Positions 42,640 through 53,985 of a stretch of 64,000 bases of DNA are shown here, in pieces. Position 1 is the first letter of the stretch. Each line of letters opens with the position of its first letter. A program made the position numbers and the translations under genes. The stretch is from Amaranthus tricolor (taxonomy: Eukaryota > Streptophyta > Magnoliopsida > Caryophyllales > Amaranthaceae). The notes under the pieces were generated by a model. That model was not told the origin of the DNA, did not search any database, and saw only the letters and a list, made by a program, of their open reading frames with translations. The DNA lies in assembly GCF_026212465.1 (NCBI RefSeq), contig NC_080057.1:14158619-14222618 (forward strand), read 5' to 3'.

Positions 42640-45340
42640 ATATGTTTTGTAAGAGGTTAAGGAAAACCAAGGGCCTCAGGTTAAGAATGGGATCTTGTAA
42701 TATTGGTAGGTTGTCTGGTAAAAGTTTTAACATGTTTTGTCTACAAAAGACAATGAATTGTTAAATAAAAGGTAGGAATGTAAATTGTGGTGTTTGGGAC
42801 AAGATAGAAATCAAAATGAAGTAGGTGTTATTATCGAGGAAGGAACATCTAAGGATTTAGTAGTGATATGCAGAAAGAACGATGAGATTATAAGAGTGAA
42901 AATTGTATATATTCAAGATATTTTGATTGTAGTAAGTGCTTATGCATCGCGAGTGAGAATAAAGCAAATGGAGATAGAGGAATCAATTAAAAGGATATTT
43001 AGGAGGATCTCAATGATATGGTGCAATATATAACAACGAATAAAAGCTCTATATTAGAGGTGATTTGCATGAGCATGAAGGGGTATGGCACAGTGACTAC
43101 GAAAATGTTCATGGAGGTTTTGACTATAGAACTAGGAATACAAAGGGAGAGTCCATTTTGGATTTTGCGCTCATACGATTTGTTGGTTGCTAACACATGG
43201 TTTAAGAAAAGAGATAGCCACCTGGTGAATTTTAGTACTAGAGTAAGCGCAAATGAAATTGACTACCTTTAGACAAGGATAATAGATATAGGTTATTGTC
43301 TAAACTTTAAGGTATTTAGGAGAATGTGTAGCTATCCAATACAAACTCCTTCTCCTAGATGTTTGCTTTTAAGCTAAGACCAAAAGTAAAAAGTTAAAAA
43401 AGAACGTAGGGTTAATTGGTGGAGATCGAAAGAGAATAATGCGTAACTTTTTGCCGAGAAAGTTATTGAAGAAGCAAATTAGAAGATGACTTCGAATGTA
43501 GATTATACTTGGACAAAGATGAAAAGCATCATTCAAACAACTAAGGAGATTTTAGGAGAATCTGGTGGTAGTTTTGTGATAATGAAGGATACAACATGAT
43601 GAACTGAGGAGGTCAATACAATTATCAAGGAAAAGAAAATTTTTTTATCTTGCATTAGAAAAATGCAGGAATTAGGAATACTTGGCCAATTATAAGGAAA
43701 TCAAAACCAAGACAAAAGTGGTAGTCCACAAGGCAAAATTAAAAGCTTTTAAGAAGTGTTTGACAAAGTAGTATCTAAAAAAGGTGAAAAAGACTTACTT
43801 CATAGTGTAAAAATGCGATTATGTTCGCGATTGCGGTTACGTGATGGTGATGCAGTTATGGGACTAATGTCGTTATTGTAACGCTTAAATATCGGTCGAA
43901 TCATCAGATATCTATGCGGCTTAATACGGAGATTTTTTACACTTTTACAATTTATGACGTGTATCAAGAATAAGGATAAGAATATTCTACTTTAGGGTGA
44001 GAACATCAAAAATCAATGGAGAGAATATTTTGATGAGCTAGAGAACAAAGGAATGTTGTAGGGGATATAACAACTACACCCTTCGATTAAAATAGAGATT
44101 TTATGCGAAGAATACAAAAAATTAGAGTTGGATAAAGCTTTGAAGAAAATAAAACTAAAGAAAGCTGTTGGGCTAGATGGAATACCTATTGAGGTATGAA
44201 TATGGCTAGGGATAATTGGAGTAACTTGGTAACTAATCTATTCAAAACTAGATGCCCAATGACTAGAGAAAAAGTATTCTAGTGCAAAGAAGATGTACAA
44301 GATTGCTCTAACTATCAAGGAACAAAACTCATGAGTTATACTATGAAGTTATAGGAAATAATGATAAGATACGTATATGAAGATGTATCCCATATAAAAG
44401 AACCGACTTGGATTTATGCCAAGTAGATAAAGGTGGGACAAATAACAAAGTACATGGAGACAAATAATAAAGTGGATAAGGGTGAGACAAAGAATAAAGT
44501 AACTTTCACCCTTACAAGTAGATCTACCATGAAACCAATGCATCTTATGAGACAAATTATAAAGTACTATATGGGTAGAAAACGAGACTTGCACATGATT
44601 CTATTGACCGTTGTCTATCATTTGACCTTAAGCCATTCTCTTTTATATGCGATAACTCGATCATACAAGGAGACGTCTCTTGGTGTATGTTGTGGGTTGA
44701 TGACATTATTTTGGTAGATAAGACCTGAGAGGAGGTACATGATAAGTTCAAATGATGGAGAAAAGAGTTAGAGTCAAGAGTCTTGTAATTAAGTTGGAGC
44801 AAAAACTACATGGAGTGTAATTCTAGCACAAACGAGATAACGAGAGACATTATAAAGCTAAAAGGGAGAAATCTCTTCAAGTGGATGCTTTAAATACTTT
44901 GGTCCATATTTCAGAGTATTGTAGACATCTAACAAGATTAAGTGTGAGTGACAAAAATGGAGAGCAGCTACTGGAATATTATGTGATCAAGGTAACCTTT
45001 AATGTTAATGAGAAAGTTTTATCGAACAATCATTAGACTGTTGCTACTATATGGATCAAAATTATGAGCTTTTGGGAAGGATCATAGTAGAATGATGGGA
45101 ATAGCAGAATTGCAAATGCTTTCATGAATTAGTAGGTATACTTTGAGGGATAAAATTCAAAACGAAGATATAAGAAAGGTTCTAGAAGTTGCAAATATTG
45201 AGGAAAAAATGAAAGATAATCATTTAAGATGGTTTGGACATGTGCAACAATATGGTATTTGTGAACTGGTAACGAAGATAGAAAGCTGGAGCTCGAGAGA
45301 TTTAAAAAGAGGGGAGGAAGATCAAAGATGACTTTGTGGT
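42640..45340 (+). mobile_element. RTE-type LINE, near full length but heavily mutated
   Basis: The endonuclease starts near 42688 (MGSCNIGRLSGKSF) and continues with VGVIIEEG, VVSAYASRV and, in later frames, SPFWILRSYDLLVANTWFKK then RDSHLVNFS, all in the order of plant RTE apurinic endonucleases. The RT part has LDKALKKIKLKKAVGLDGIP (about 44126-44190), a decayed active-site region with CCGLMTLFW-type text near 44690, and SGCFKYFGPYF near 44880. The C-terminus has ATGILCDQG, HHLRWFGHVQ-like text near 45225 and WSSRDLKRGEEDQR. Stops and frameshifts are numerous. 42300-42640 upstream may be its 5' part. This is an old copy of the family also seen in the array and at 8640. Confidence 0.85.
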
Positions 45341-45344
45341 GGTG

Positions 45345-48300
45345 GTAGTGGTGTGCGAGCTTCATTTATGTGTTATTTTTTATCTTTGTCAAATATGAAG
45401 TTTCCAAAGGTATTTATCCTTATTTTTAATGGTGCGTTGATGCTTTATTCAACTTTGTTGAAAGTCTGACTAAATATTTTTATTTGTTAATACCTTGTCT
45501 CTAATCTCGTGTTTATTGTACTTTTCCTTTCAGTCCCCGTGGAAAAGAAAATCACTTCTATCACGTAGCTCACTGTAATAGCTTCTTTTTTAGGGGTTTA
45601 ACTTCCCATTGATAAAAGAGAAAGTCTTGTATGAATTTGGTCCGCACAATTTTAGTGAATACGAACCGTAAAAATATTAAAATAGTAAGTATTTTTATTT
45701 GACAGTACAATCAAGTACAATCATTGAGCAATACTTGTTATTATTAGGTTAGTACATATAAAAATAGTGTGGACCAAGTCTTTGCTAGACTATTACTATG
45801 TAGGAATATCAGTGGCTTCATCTTAGCTTCCTGGTGGTTTTACCATGTCACTATTTTCAAATTGAATTACGATCTTTTTTAATATAATCTGTAGGTCTCT
45901 TCCCATATCATATAAGCTGAAGTTATTTCTGCTATTGGAGTGTGAGGGATGAGTGTCGGTGCCGTGCAGGGAACTGTGAGTGCATGAAATGATATGGACT
46001 GTTGGTCTTTGGAGCTCTCAGTATATGCTTAGTATTTAGTTGCGTCAGGGTAATGTGCTTATATGCTGTTTCTTTTTCTTAAAAGTAGTTTTTATTGTGT
46101 ATTTGTGTGTGTGTGTGTGCGCGTGTGTCTGTTTAAGAGGAGGGACAGTGGTTGACACTTTGTTGAAGCATGAAATTTTATGTGGAGAGATGGAGTCATA
46201 TTTGGTTAGTCATGACTCTTGATAATTAGTTTTTCCAAGCTTTGCTACTGTTTATTCTTTTCTATGTGCTTCTTTCCTCATTTTTTTCAGTTTCGGATTT
46301 AGTATCCAATATATTAAAAGGTTTGAGTATTCTTTGACTATTGCCTATCAGTTGACCCGAAGGTATGATATTGCTAACAATAACAGTTATTTTGCAGTGC
46401 TTTTTAGTGTATTTTTTTTTGATAGGTGTTAAAAAACTGAAACCCAGCACTTCTTTTGGAGAGGAGCTTGGTTTCTTGATCTCGAGTACCTTACGTTTTG
46501 CTTCTATTGAGCCTTGGTCTTGCTTTGAATTTGCTGGTAATTTTTTTTTTCTCTACTTTGGTAGATGTGTGCTTATTGCTAATTGTATATGACTTGGGCT
46601 GACCAAGTAATTTAAGTTCTATTCAATCCCAAAAAAGTAAATAATAGAGATAAAAAAAAATCAAGTTTTATATTACTTGGTTGTTCCTATTTAATTATTT
46701 ACGTGGCATTTCAATCTCTGCTAGTAATTGCATCATATATTAATGAATAGAGAATACCATATTTTGGTTCCCCGTCAAGAAATATTTCCCAGACGTTTAA
46801 GCCCTAGGATACAGCTTGCCAAAAAAGTAAATAATAGAGATAAAAAAAAAGCAGAATTATTATTTTTGATTTCGGGTGAGGACAATTCCCTACATGTAAG
46901 AGGGATAGGATATCATACGGGTGGAAGTGAAAGGCTTCAATCATTAGACCAAACTATGATTTTCTGGTGATTTATTTTCCAAACAGACTTGAGCACAATT
47001 TAGGCTGAAGAAATACCTTTTGTTGCAATGTAATACGATCGTAGTAAAACATATTTTATCATGAAGCTTTAATTGCAATAAGTTAAGTTTAAGTTAAGTT
47101 CTAGTGAGGTTTAGAGAGATAAAGTGAATTGAGTGATTGTGAGAGTTTTTATCTAGGGAGGGGCAAAGTTGGATAAAAAACGAAGATAGTGGTTACACAA
47201 TGAAAAGAAAGGGTGGTAACAAATGTGCAACTGGAGCCAAATTAGACATAATTGGCAGTTAGCAAGCTTGTTCTGTAATTTGATTGTGATTTGTGAATAA
47301 CCTCTTAGGTGTACCTTGCCTTTGATACTTTGTTAGTGATGAGGCGACCTTCTAAGATAGATTTATTCTTGGTTTGTTGCATTAATATTTTGAGAGTATA
47401 TATGCTCTTTTGTATTGAATTATTTGAATGAGGATTATATATGTTTTTGAAATGCACTTGTGTGAAAGATTTTTTCCCCCTTTAGTTATATATAATATAT
47501 TCTTGGATTCTTGCGATATTGCTGTGACATTTAATGCTGAGTATTTATCTCATTCTTCATCCTCAATGGGTCTAAAGGTATACAAATTTTTAATTTCAGA
47601 TTATACTGAAATATGTTAAATTTGACCAACTAAAACACCTGTACCTATATTTGTATGAAGTTGTGGATGATTTTTGGTACAAAGTGTTAATTGGAATCCG
47701 AAAGTAATCATTTTGTTATCAATTACAAAGGTAATATTGCATAATCGACCCTAAAATCTATCTAAAGGAAAGACTGGGCAATGGGCATTTTATGATATTA
47801 GTAATGAAATTTTTAAGAGTTGACGAGTCTAGAAGTGTACCTACAATTGGAAATACAAGGTGTTCCGCGATTTGATAAGCTGGTAAGCCTCAGGTATATT
47901 GCACCTAAGTTTTTAGAAGACTTGTGATGTAGAACCTATTTTCTGTTTTCAAAATGTTTTCCCAATGTATATTGCACAAAGATTAGAAATAGTAGAACTA
48001 TTTGAATTGTATGGATGATATTACAAGATAGGTATAATATATGGATGAATGAAATATTTTCACAAAAAGAAAATTTTAGTTAAGTGAAAGATAGAAACTA
48101 AGTATAACAATTTGTTACAAACCAAAGGAGTAGATTAAATATCCATTATGGTTAGTGATTTGGCTGTATATTTTTATTCTTTGTAATTGAAACCATATAG
48201 GTGATAATGACGGACAATTACCGATAGCCAAGGTCACTTTCGGGTGTGAGAATATATTGGTCAATTACCGATAGGATGTGTATGCCTTATAGTTTTTGTT

Positions 48301-48382
48301 GGTGATACTCCTCTGTTCTAAAAAAGTTTGCTTTTAAGCCGTCTTAATTTTTCTGATTTATATTTTTGGCTATGATCTATCC
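45345..48382. other. Intergenic stretch with a MITE-like inverted repeat and short duplications
   Basis: No gene recognised. About 45628-45785 is bounded by inverted AGTCTTG...TTGGTCCGCACAATTTT and AAAATAGTGTGGACCAAGTCTTT, a possible short MITE. AAAAAAGTAAATAATAGAGA occurs at about 46630 and 46823 with the same A-run after it. A GT microsatellite lies near 46103-46126. An 80-codon frame at 46728-46970 matches nothing I know. Confidence 0.5.
45628..45785. mobile_element. Possible short MITE
   Basis: Terminal inverted text AGTCTTGTATGAATTTGGTC, GCACAATTTT against AAAATAGTGTGGACCAAGTCTTT with a few mismatches; AT-rich centre and no coding. The family is unknown and the target duplication not clear. 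Confidence 0.35.
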
Positions 48383-48384
48383 TA

Positions 48385-48655
48385 CTCCCTCCAATTCTTT
48401 TCAATTGTCTCATTTTCTTATTTGGGTAATTCATTTTAATTATCCTATTTTTATTTTAGAATGTAATTTTTGAACCAAATTGTCCTTATACCATTCATGT
48501 AATTACTAAAACACCCTTATTTTTTTTACTAAAATACACTATTTAGCCCCCCAATATCCACTATATCACATGGGTATACTATTCAAAGAGGTCCCTCTAC
48601 TTTCTTAATTTTCGTGCCCAATCCAAATGGGACAATCGAAAAGAATTGGAGGGAG
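48385..48655. mobile_element. Stowaway MITE, family B (271 bp)
   Basis: CTCCCTCCAATTCTTTTCAA at the left and TTCGAAAAGAATTGGAGGGAG-type sequence at the right form inverted repeats of about 30 bp with two or three mismatches, flanked by TA (48383-48384, 48656-48657). CTCCCTCC ends with TA duplication are diagnostic of Stowaway elements. Confidence 0.93.
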
Positions 48656-48730
48656 TATTTCTTTATTTGTCATTCACATATGTGACATAATTTTTTAATT
48701 TATCTACATATTCACTTTACTTTTATCTCG

Positions 48731-48880
48731 TTCATATATTTTTCATTCTTCGTAAAGTAAATAAAACAAATATTGCTTATTTGGCCGATCTTAGGTTTTT
48801 AGGGGTTCATATATTTTTCATTTTTCGTAAAGTAAATAAAACAAATATTGCTTATTTGGCTGATTCTAGGTTTTTAGGAG
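48731..48880. repeat. 75-bp tandem duplication
   Basis: Copies start at 48731 and 48806; both read TTCATATATTTTTCAT, TCGTAAAGTAAATAAAACAA, TTGCTTATTTGGC, with a few substitutions. Confidence 0.95.
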
Positions 48881-49360
48881 CTCGGGGCGAAAGATTAGTT
48901 TTGGCCTCCTAAATTATTGTATATATAGAAAAGTTCGAACCTTAACATTAGTTGAAAACTAAAATTTTTTGAGGGCTCTGAACGTAGGGACGATTTGCAC
49001 TTGCTAGGGTAGATCTTGCTGTTTTAACACTTACATATTTTTTTTCTTATTTCATTTGTACTTGAAATTATTTTTTTGACATTAGAGTAATGCAATAACA
49101 TAGTAACGACTAAGGTAACACAAAAAAGGTCAAGTTGTCAAAGATTTGATTATTTTTATAAATATGTATGAGGGCAGTCGTTTTTACGTTATTACTTTTG
49201 GAGCATAAAAATTAGAAAGAAAAATTATCATGAATAATACAATGTTTTGTTAGTTTTTTGTAATAATATAACTTTTGATTAACCATGAATAACACTAATT
49301 TAGGGGATTTTTTCCTAAAATAATGCCAATTTTATTTTATTAGCTAATTTACCTTTTTTT

Positions 49361-49670
49361 GTCATATAATTTTCTATAGTTTGATTTTTAACATGTTAGG
49401 AATATTTTTGGGAAACACCCTTAAAGTTGGTTTTTTTTTTTTTTTTGTCATATAATCTTTTATAGTCTGATTTTTAACATGTTAGTAATATTCTAGATAA
49501 CACCCACCAAAGTTGATATTATTCCTAGTAATTTTTCCAAATTAGGGAAACTCTTGAAGTTGGTATATTTTTTTTGTCATATAATCTTCTATAGTCTGAT
49601 TTTAAACATGTTAGGGATATTTTAGAAAAACACCCATCAAAGTTGATATTATTCCTAGTAATTTTTTCAA
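49361..49670. repeat. Three-copy tandem repeat of about 86/129 bp
   Basis: Starts at 49361, 49447 and 49576, each with GTCATATAAT, TATAGT(C/T)TGATTTT and AACATGTTAG. Copies two and three are longer and share AAACACCCA/ACACCCACC and TTGATATTATTCCTAG. Confidence 0.9.
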
Positions 49671-50952
49671 ATTAGAAACATCATAAAATGGGTAGCGCAT
49701 TTGCTATAAATTTTTTGTTCTTTTTCAGAAGTGATTTATGTTTGTTTGAATATATCAGCTAGATTAGATAATTAAAACTCATTGGCATTGCAAGATTTTT
49801 GAAGTAGGCAAATTTCTAAATTGTTCGTAAGAATCTTAAAAATAAAGTTGAGTTTGAAATGATTTAGGGATAAAGAGTTTTACATGAGTTAAAATAACGA
49901 ATAAATGATTTTAGGCATTGAAAGAGTTTTACCATAGCAACGTTGATGGAAAATTTCTATGGTAAAGTCTAAAAGATTACGGTTTAAGGCTGGAGATACT
50001 CATTGCTAGCTGAATTAAATGAATTAAAAAAGTACTTTCTTAATTCTATTATACTTGTTATTGATAGTAATATTTTTTTATATAATATGTCACAATTATG
50101 TGTAAGTATCTTAGAACGGCTAAATTATCAAGTACTGGGGATAAAGAGGCTCGTGTTGTTAACTTTTGCATAATTTGGAAAACCAACCAACCAAACATGA
50201 TTTGATCAAATTCAGTTTGATCCTATTTTTTGAATTTAATAAATATTTGGAAATTAATGCTATTATCTTTTAAGTTAAAATCTACAATTTTTTTTAATCT
50301 TATTTGGAAAGCTGTTTTGGCTGGCCATTGTATGAAAATTAGATTCGAGTCTTTTTAATTACATAATAATGTGTGTAGATGTCTTACAGCGCTGAGAAGA
50401 TATTTTATAATTGTACTAATCTAACTTGACTATTGAAAAAGGTATATGACGTTATTATGGGTATTAATTTTGCTAATATAGTCAATAGCATTAAATTTAT
50501 TTTTATATTAAAGCCACATCAGATCAAAAGACCCCTTCGGAAGAGGTTGTATTAAACAGCGATATGATAGAAGAAATGTTTTGGTGTTAAATCTCCTTTA
50601 TAATGATCGTGATGTTTTCTATTTAGAATTTTGTTTAGTTAAAATTGTTATGTACTTGATCAAATGTTACTCTGTTGTAAATATTGATAACATTTTTATT
50701 AATGAATTATTAAGTTTATTTACAAAAATCAGCTCCACTTTGTATTTAATATTTTGGTTTTGTTGACTAAATACATGGGCATGAGACTATGTAAATCGAT
50801 ACAATAAGGATAATTTGTAGTTTTTAGTCTATATTTTGGAGTTATTTGATGTTAAATTGCTAATCACGAGTGTAAAAACAATAATTTATACTTTTACTAT
50901 TTTGCGTAAGTTTGTAGATGACAAAAATGAGTGTTCAAATAGAGAGTATATA

Positions 50953-51211
50953 TTTTTTCGGTTTCAAATTAGTTGTGATATTAGAATAATAACATTATTC
51001 ATTCATCCCTTTTAATTTGAGATTAGTTTTTTAATTTATAGGTAAAAATATAATCAAGTGATCTTGTTTGATTCGGCTCATCGCAAAAATTATTAATATT
51101 GAATTTTTATAATTTTTTTATTATACATAACTAGAAATATTAAGGATTGAATTATTGTATTGGACTGCGTGAAAAAACAAATGTTGCAAGTAAATTGGAA
51201 TGGAGAAAATA
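50953..51211. mobile_element. Stowaway-like MITE, family A copy 2
   Basis: Its internal text GATCTTGTTTGATTCGGCTC, AAATTATTAATATT, ATATTAAGGATTGAATTA and ATTGGACTGCGTG is the same as in the copy at 35168-35424. The ends are more decayed (TCGGTTTCAAATTAGTTGTG against CAAGTAAATTGGAATGGAG), so it is an older copy. Confidence 0.75.
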
Positions 51212-51495
51212 TTTGTAAATGAGATTAAAAAAGTGATATCATTGCCCAAAAAAGATACAAAATTAATAGAATAAACTAAAATGAAAAATGGTACAAATTG
51301 AGATGGACTAAAATAGTAATATAGCCATTATAACTCAAACTAAATAAAATATATATTTTTGGTCTATAAAGGACTTATTGGCATATTTATTGATAACTAG
51401 TTGTGGGGTCGCACGCGGTCTCCCGAGTTATACTTTCGAAATTCATAATGTTATTTTATACACTTTTAATGGAATGTCAATGTGTTGCAAATGTT
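51212..51495. other. AT-rich spacer before the gypsy fragment
   Basis: Contains a short GC-rich block GTGGGGTCGCACGCGGTCTC near 51402, out of keeping with its surroundings, possibly the edge of another mobile element. Nothing coding is seen. Confidence 0.4.
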
Positions 51496-51666
51496 TGAAA
51501 GACTGCCAGATTTATTCCTGCTAAAGTAACTTGGAAAGCAAAACAATTGGTCGATGCTTATGTGAAAGAAATACTTAGACTACATGGTATACCGATGATA
51601 ATAGTTTCAGATCGAGATCCAAAATTTGTGGCTTGATTTTGGAATGAGTTACAAAGAGCATTTGAC

Positions 51667-52437
51667 ATGACCCTTGATTACAACACCACTTTTCACCCAG
51701 CTACAGATGGGCAGACAGAGAGGACTATCCAGACTCTAGAGGATATGCTTCGAGCATGTGCCCTTGATTTTCAGTGTTCGTGGGAGGACATCTTACCATT
51801 GATAGAATTCTCCTACAAAAATAGTTACCATAGTAGTATTGGTATGGCTCCGTATGAGGCCTTGTATGGCCAAAGGTGTAGGACACCGCTTTATTGGGAT
51901 ACCGGGAGGCCTGGCGTGGTCGTTGGACCAAAGATGATTAGAGAGACCGCAGATCACGTCAGAATCATTAGAGACCGGATGAAGGCTGCCCAAGATAGAC
52001 AGAAATCCTACGTGGACCGTAGGAGGAGGAAACTTGAGTTCAAAGTCAGTGAGAAGGTGTTCCTTAAAGTCTCACCAAAGAAGGGAATCAAGAGGTTCGG
52101 AATGCAGGGGAAGCTTGATCCTAGGTACATTGGACCCTATGAGATTTCGCGCAAAGTTAGGGAAGTAGCTTATGAGTTAGCACTACCACCACTGTTAGCT
52201 AAGGTTCACAATGTGTTCCATGTATCACAATTGCGCCAGTATGTGTTTGATCCATCACACATTCTCCAACATGAGCCGATTCAACTTGTTGAGAGCTTGC
52301 AGTATGAGGAGAAGCCCGTGAGGATCCTAAGTCGAGAGGTTAGAAAACTTCGTAGCCGCAAAATTCCACTTATGAAAGTTGTAGAAACTGATAGAGATGG
52401 TGAACGACAACAAGAGGGGGGTGAATTGTTGTTGTAA
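51667..52437 (+). pseudogene. Gypsy integrase C-terminal reading frame
   Basis: 256-codon frame, of which about residues 1-240 are gypsy integrase. The last 18 residues (ETDRDGERQQEGGELLL) come from the inserted sequence and are not gypsy. The integrase third catalytic residue (Glu in TDGQTERT) is kept; upstream D residues lie before a TGA stop. There is no reason to think it is expressed as a host gene. Confidence 0.8.
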
Positions 52438-53700
52438 TAAATTAAAATATTTTAGCCCTATTTTTGCGGAATTAGAATGCGGAATTAAAACTTAAACTTA
52501 AAACGAAAAAGTAAAGAGACAAAACAATTTCACGTGGAAACCTTCTAGGCCTAAATAGAAGGAAAAAGCACGACCCCTCGGGATTTCAAAACTCTCTAAT
52601 ATGTTTTAGGCAATTCGTTACAATTACATAAAACAAACTCAACTTGCTTCACTCGAAGCTTCTCTAACTACGCCAATTCTCTTTCTCTTGCTTCACTCGA
52701 AGCTTCTCTCTTCTCCAGCTTTACTCAAAGCTTTTAAATTCTCTATAGCTTCACTCGAAGCTTTCCTCTTCTCTAGCTTCACTAGAAGCTTTCTAATTCT
52801 CCTCTAGACTCACCCAAGCTTAGTTATAACAATTCTCTCAAAAACCCTTTATAAAGGATAAATTCTCTAAAGATAAAATTAAAGAGTTGCACAAGAATAT
52901 ATTATAAATTAATTGGCAAATTTTTGGAACAAAAATATTTCTTGTTTTTATCAATCTCACGTATGATTTCTCCTAGGCATACACACACTTTTTTTAAGAA
53001 AACAACTTCTCTATTTATAGGAATTTTTGTAGCTAGAAAAAAAGGAATAACTACCCATTACTACCTTATTCCTAATAAAAAGGAGATTTAAGTGAATCTT
53101 AGATCTAAAGATTAAAAACCCACAGTTAATCCTTTAATAAGAATAAATAGGTGAAAGCTTTATTCTCAAGTAATAAGCCACAGTTTCTTTTTCCTATTAA
53201 TAGACAAAGTAGTTTATCACTTAATTAAATTCAAAATACAAGCCTATTTTTAAGAAGAAAAATAAGAAGAGAAATATCCACTCTTTAAAAACCACACGGT
53301 TATTTTGAGGTGGTTTAAAATATTTTTGCCAATTAAATTTAATTATTAAATAATGCAACAAATTAATTTTAACTAATATATCAACTAAAAAATCAGAAAA
53401 ATAAAATTAACAGAAATTCCAGCTAACGTAACTTCTTCAGACTCCAGTCTGGGAACAATGCATTGTCTCTATTTTCCAATAACGTCATATCATCAAACTT
53501 GGGAACAGTAGACCTCCTGTCTACATTTGACATCCTAAGCGATATACCTTATCTAACTTCATTGGATTCTTTTGACTAGTACACGTTCATAGACTAAATC
53601 ATAGGCACTATCAACGATCCTTAACAAGACCGGATATCGACCTGCGTACAATTTCTAAAATATATTTGTTTTTATAAAGTGTAGTCATCATCAAAACCTA
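52391..53700. mobile_element. Unclassified 1.3-kb insertion in the gypsy fragment
   Basis: It interrupts the gypsy frame between KIPLMKVV and KVLWSGQ. Flanks AAAGTTGTA (before) and AAAGTGCTA (after) could be a decayed 9-bp target duplication (7 of 9). It begins with ACAAGAGGGGGGTGAATTG and is AT-rich, with a cluster of GCTTCACTCGAAGC motifs at 52638-52820. No terminal repeats and no coding are seen. I cannot assign it to a class. Confidence 0.5.
52638..52820. repeat. Cluster of AGCTTCACTCGAAGCTT-type hairpin motifs
   Basis: Four to five copies of TTCACTCGAAGCTT (two exact near 52648 and 52694, others with one or two changes near 52719, 52746 and 52780), spaced 25-45 bp apart by CT-rich text. 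Arms AGCTTC/GAAGCT around a 4-base loop could fold back. Confidence 0.85.
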
Positions 53701-53851
53701 AGAGAGCCAACAAAAGTGCTATGGAGTGGACAGGATGACGATTGTGCTACTTGGGAAAAAGAGGACGACATGTTAATTTGAGTGATGTATTTATATCCAT
53801 TAGTTTGAGTTAGTCGCATCATTATGAGGTTTCATTAGTCGTTTTTAGCGC

Positions 53852-53854
<3 letters not shown>

Positions 53855-53940
<86 letters not shown>

Positions 53941-53985
53941 TTATTTATTTATTTATTTATATATATATTTATTTATTTATTTGTA
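53855..53985. repeat. (TA)n microsatellite followed by (TTTA)n
   Basis: About 40 TA units to 53935, then TTTA/ATTT repeats to about 53980. Confidence 0.98.

Larger units (their letters stand above)
48658..50950. other. AT-rich intergenic DNA with two local tandem duplications
   Basis: 48731-48880 holds two 75-bp copies starting TTCATATATTTTTCAT, CGTAAAGTAAATAAAACAAA. 49361-49670 holds three copies of a block starting GTCATATAATCTTCTATAGT at 49361, 49447 and 49576; the last two also share CAAAGTTGATATTATTCCTA. No gene is seen. Confidence 0.7.
51498..53785 (+). mobile_element. Ty3-gypsy (chromovirus-like) integrase fragment split by a 1.3-kb insertion
   Basis: 51499-52390 is the second half of a gypsy integrase: AKVTWKAKQLVDAY, MIIVSDRDPKF, FHPATDGQTERTIQTLEDML, SYHSSIGMAPYEALYGQRCR, then FLKVSPKKGIKRFG and KVHNVFHVSQLR. 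One in-frame TGA lies near 51634. The expected chromodomain-like tail is missing there but resumes at about 53712 (KVLWSGQDDDCATWEKEDDM), so about 52391-53700 was inserted later. Protease, RT and RNase H are absent, and no LTR pair was found. TERTIQTLEDMLRACALDF is typical of Del/Tekay-type chromoviruses. Confidence 0.85.

Noticed and set aside
46728..46970. 80-codon plus frame, considered as a plastid-derived insertion
   Set aside because: No plastid gene could be recognised in it and a nearby A-rich word is duplicated; not supported.
51402..51425. GC-rich block considered as a Helitron end
   Set aside because: No TC/CTRR boundary pair or terminal hairpin could be identified.
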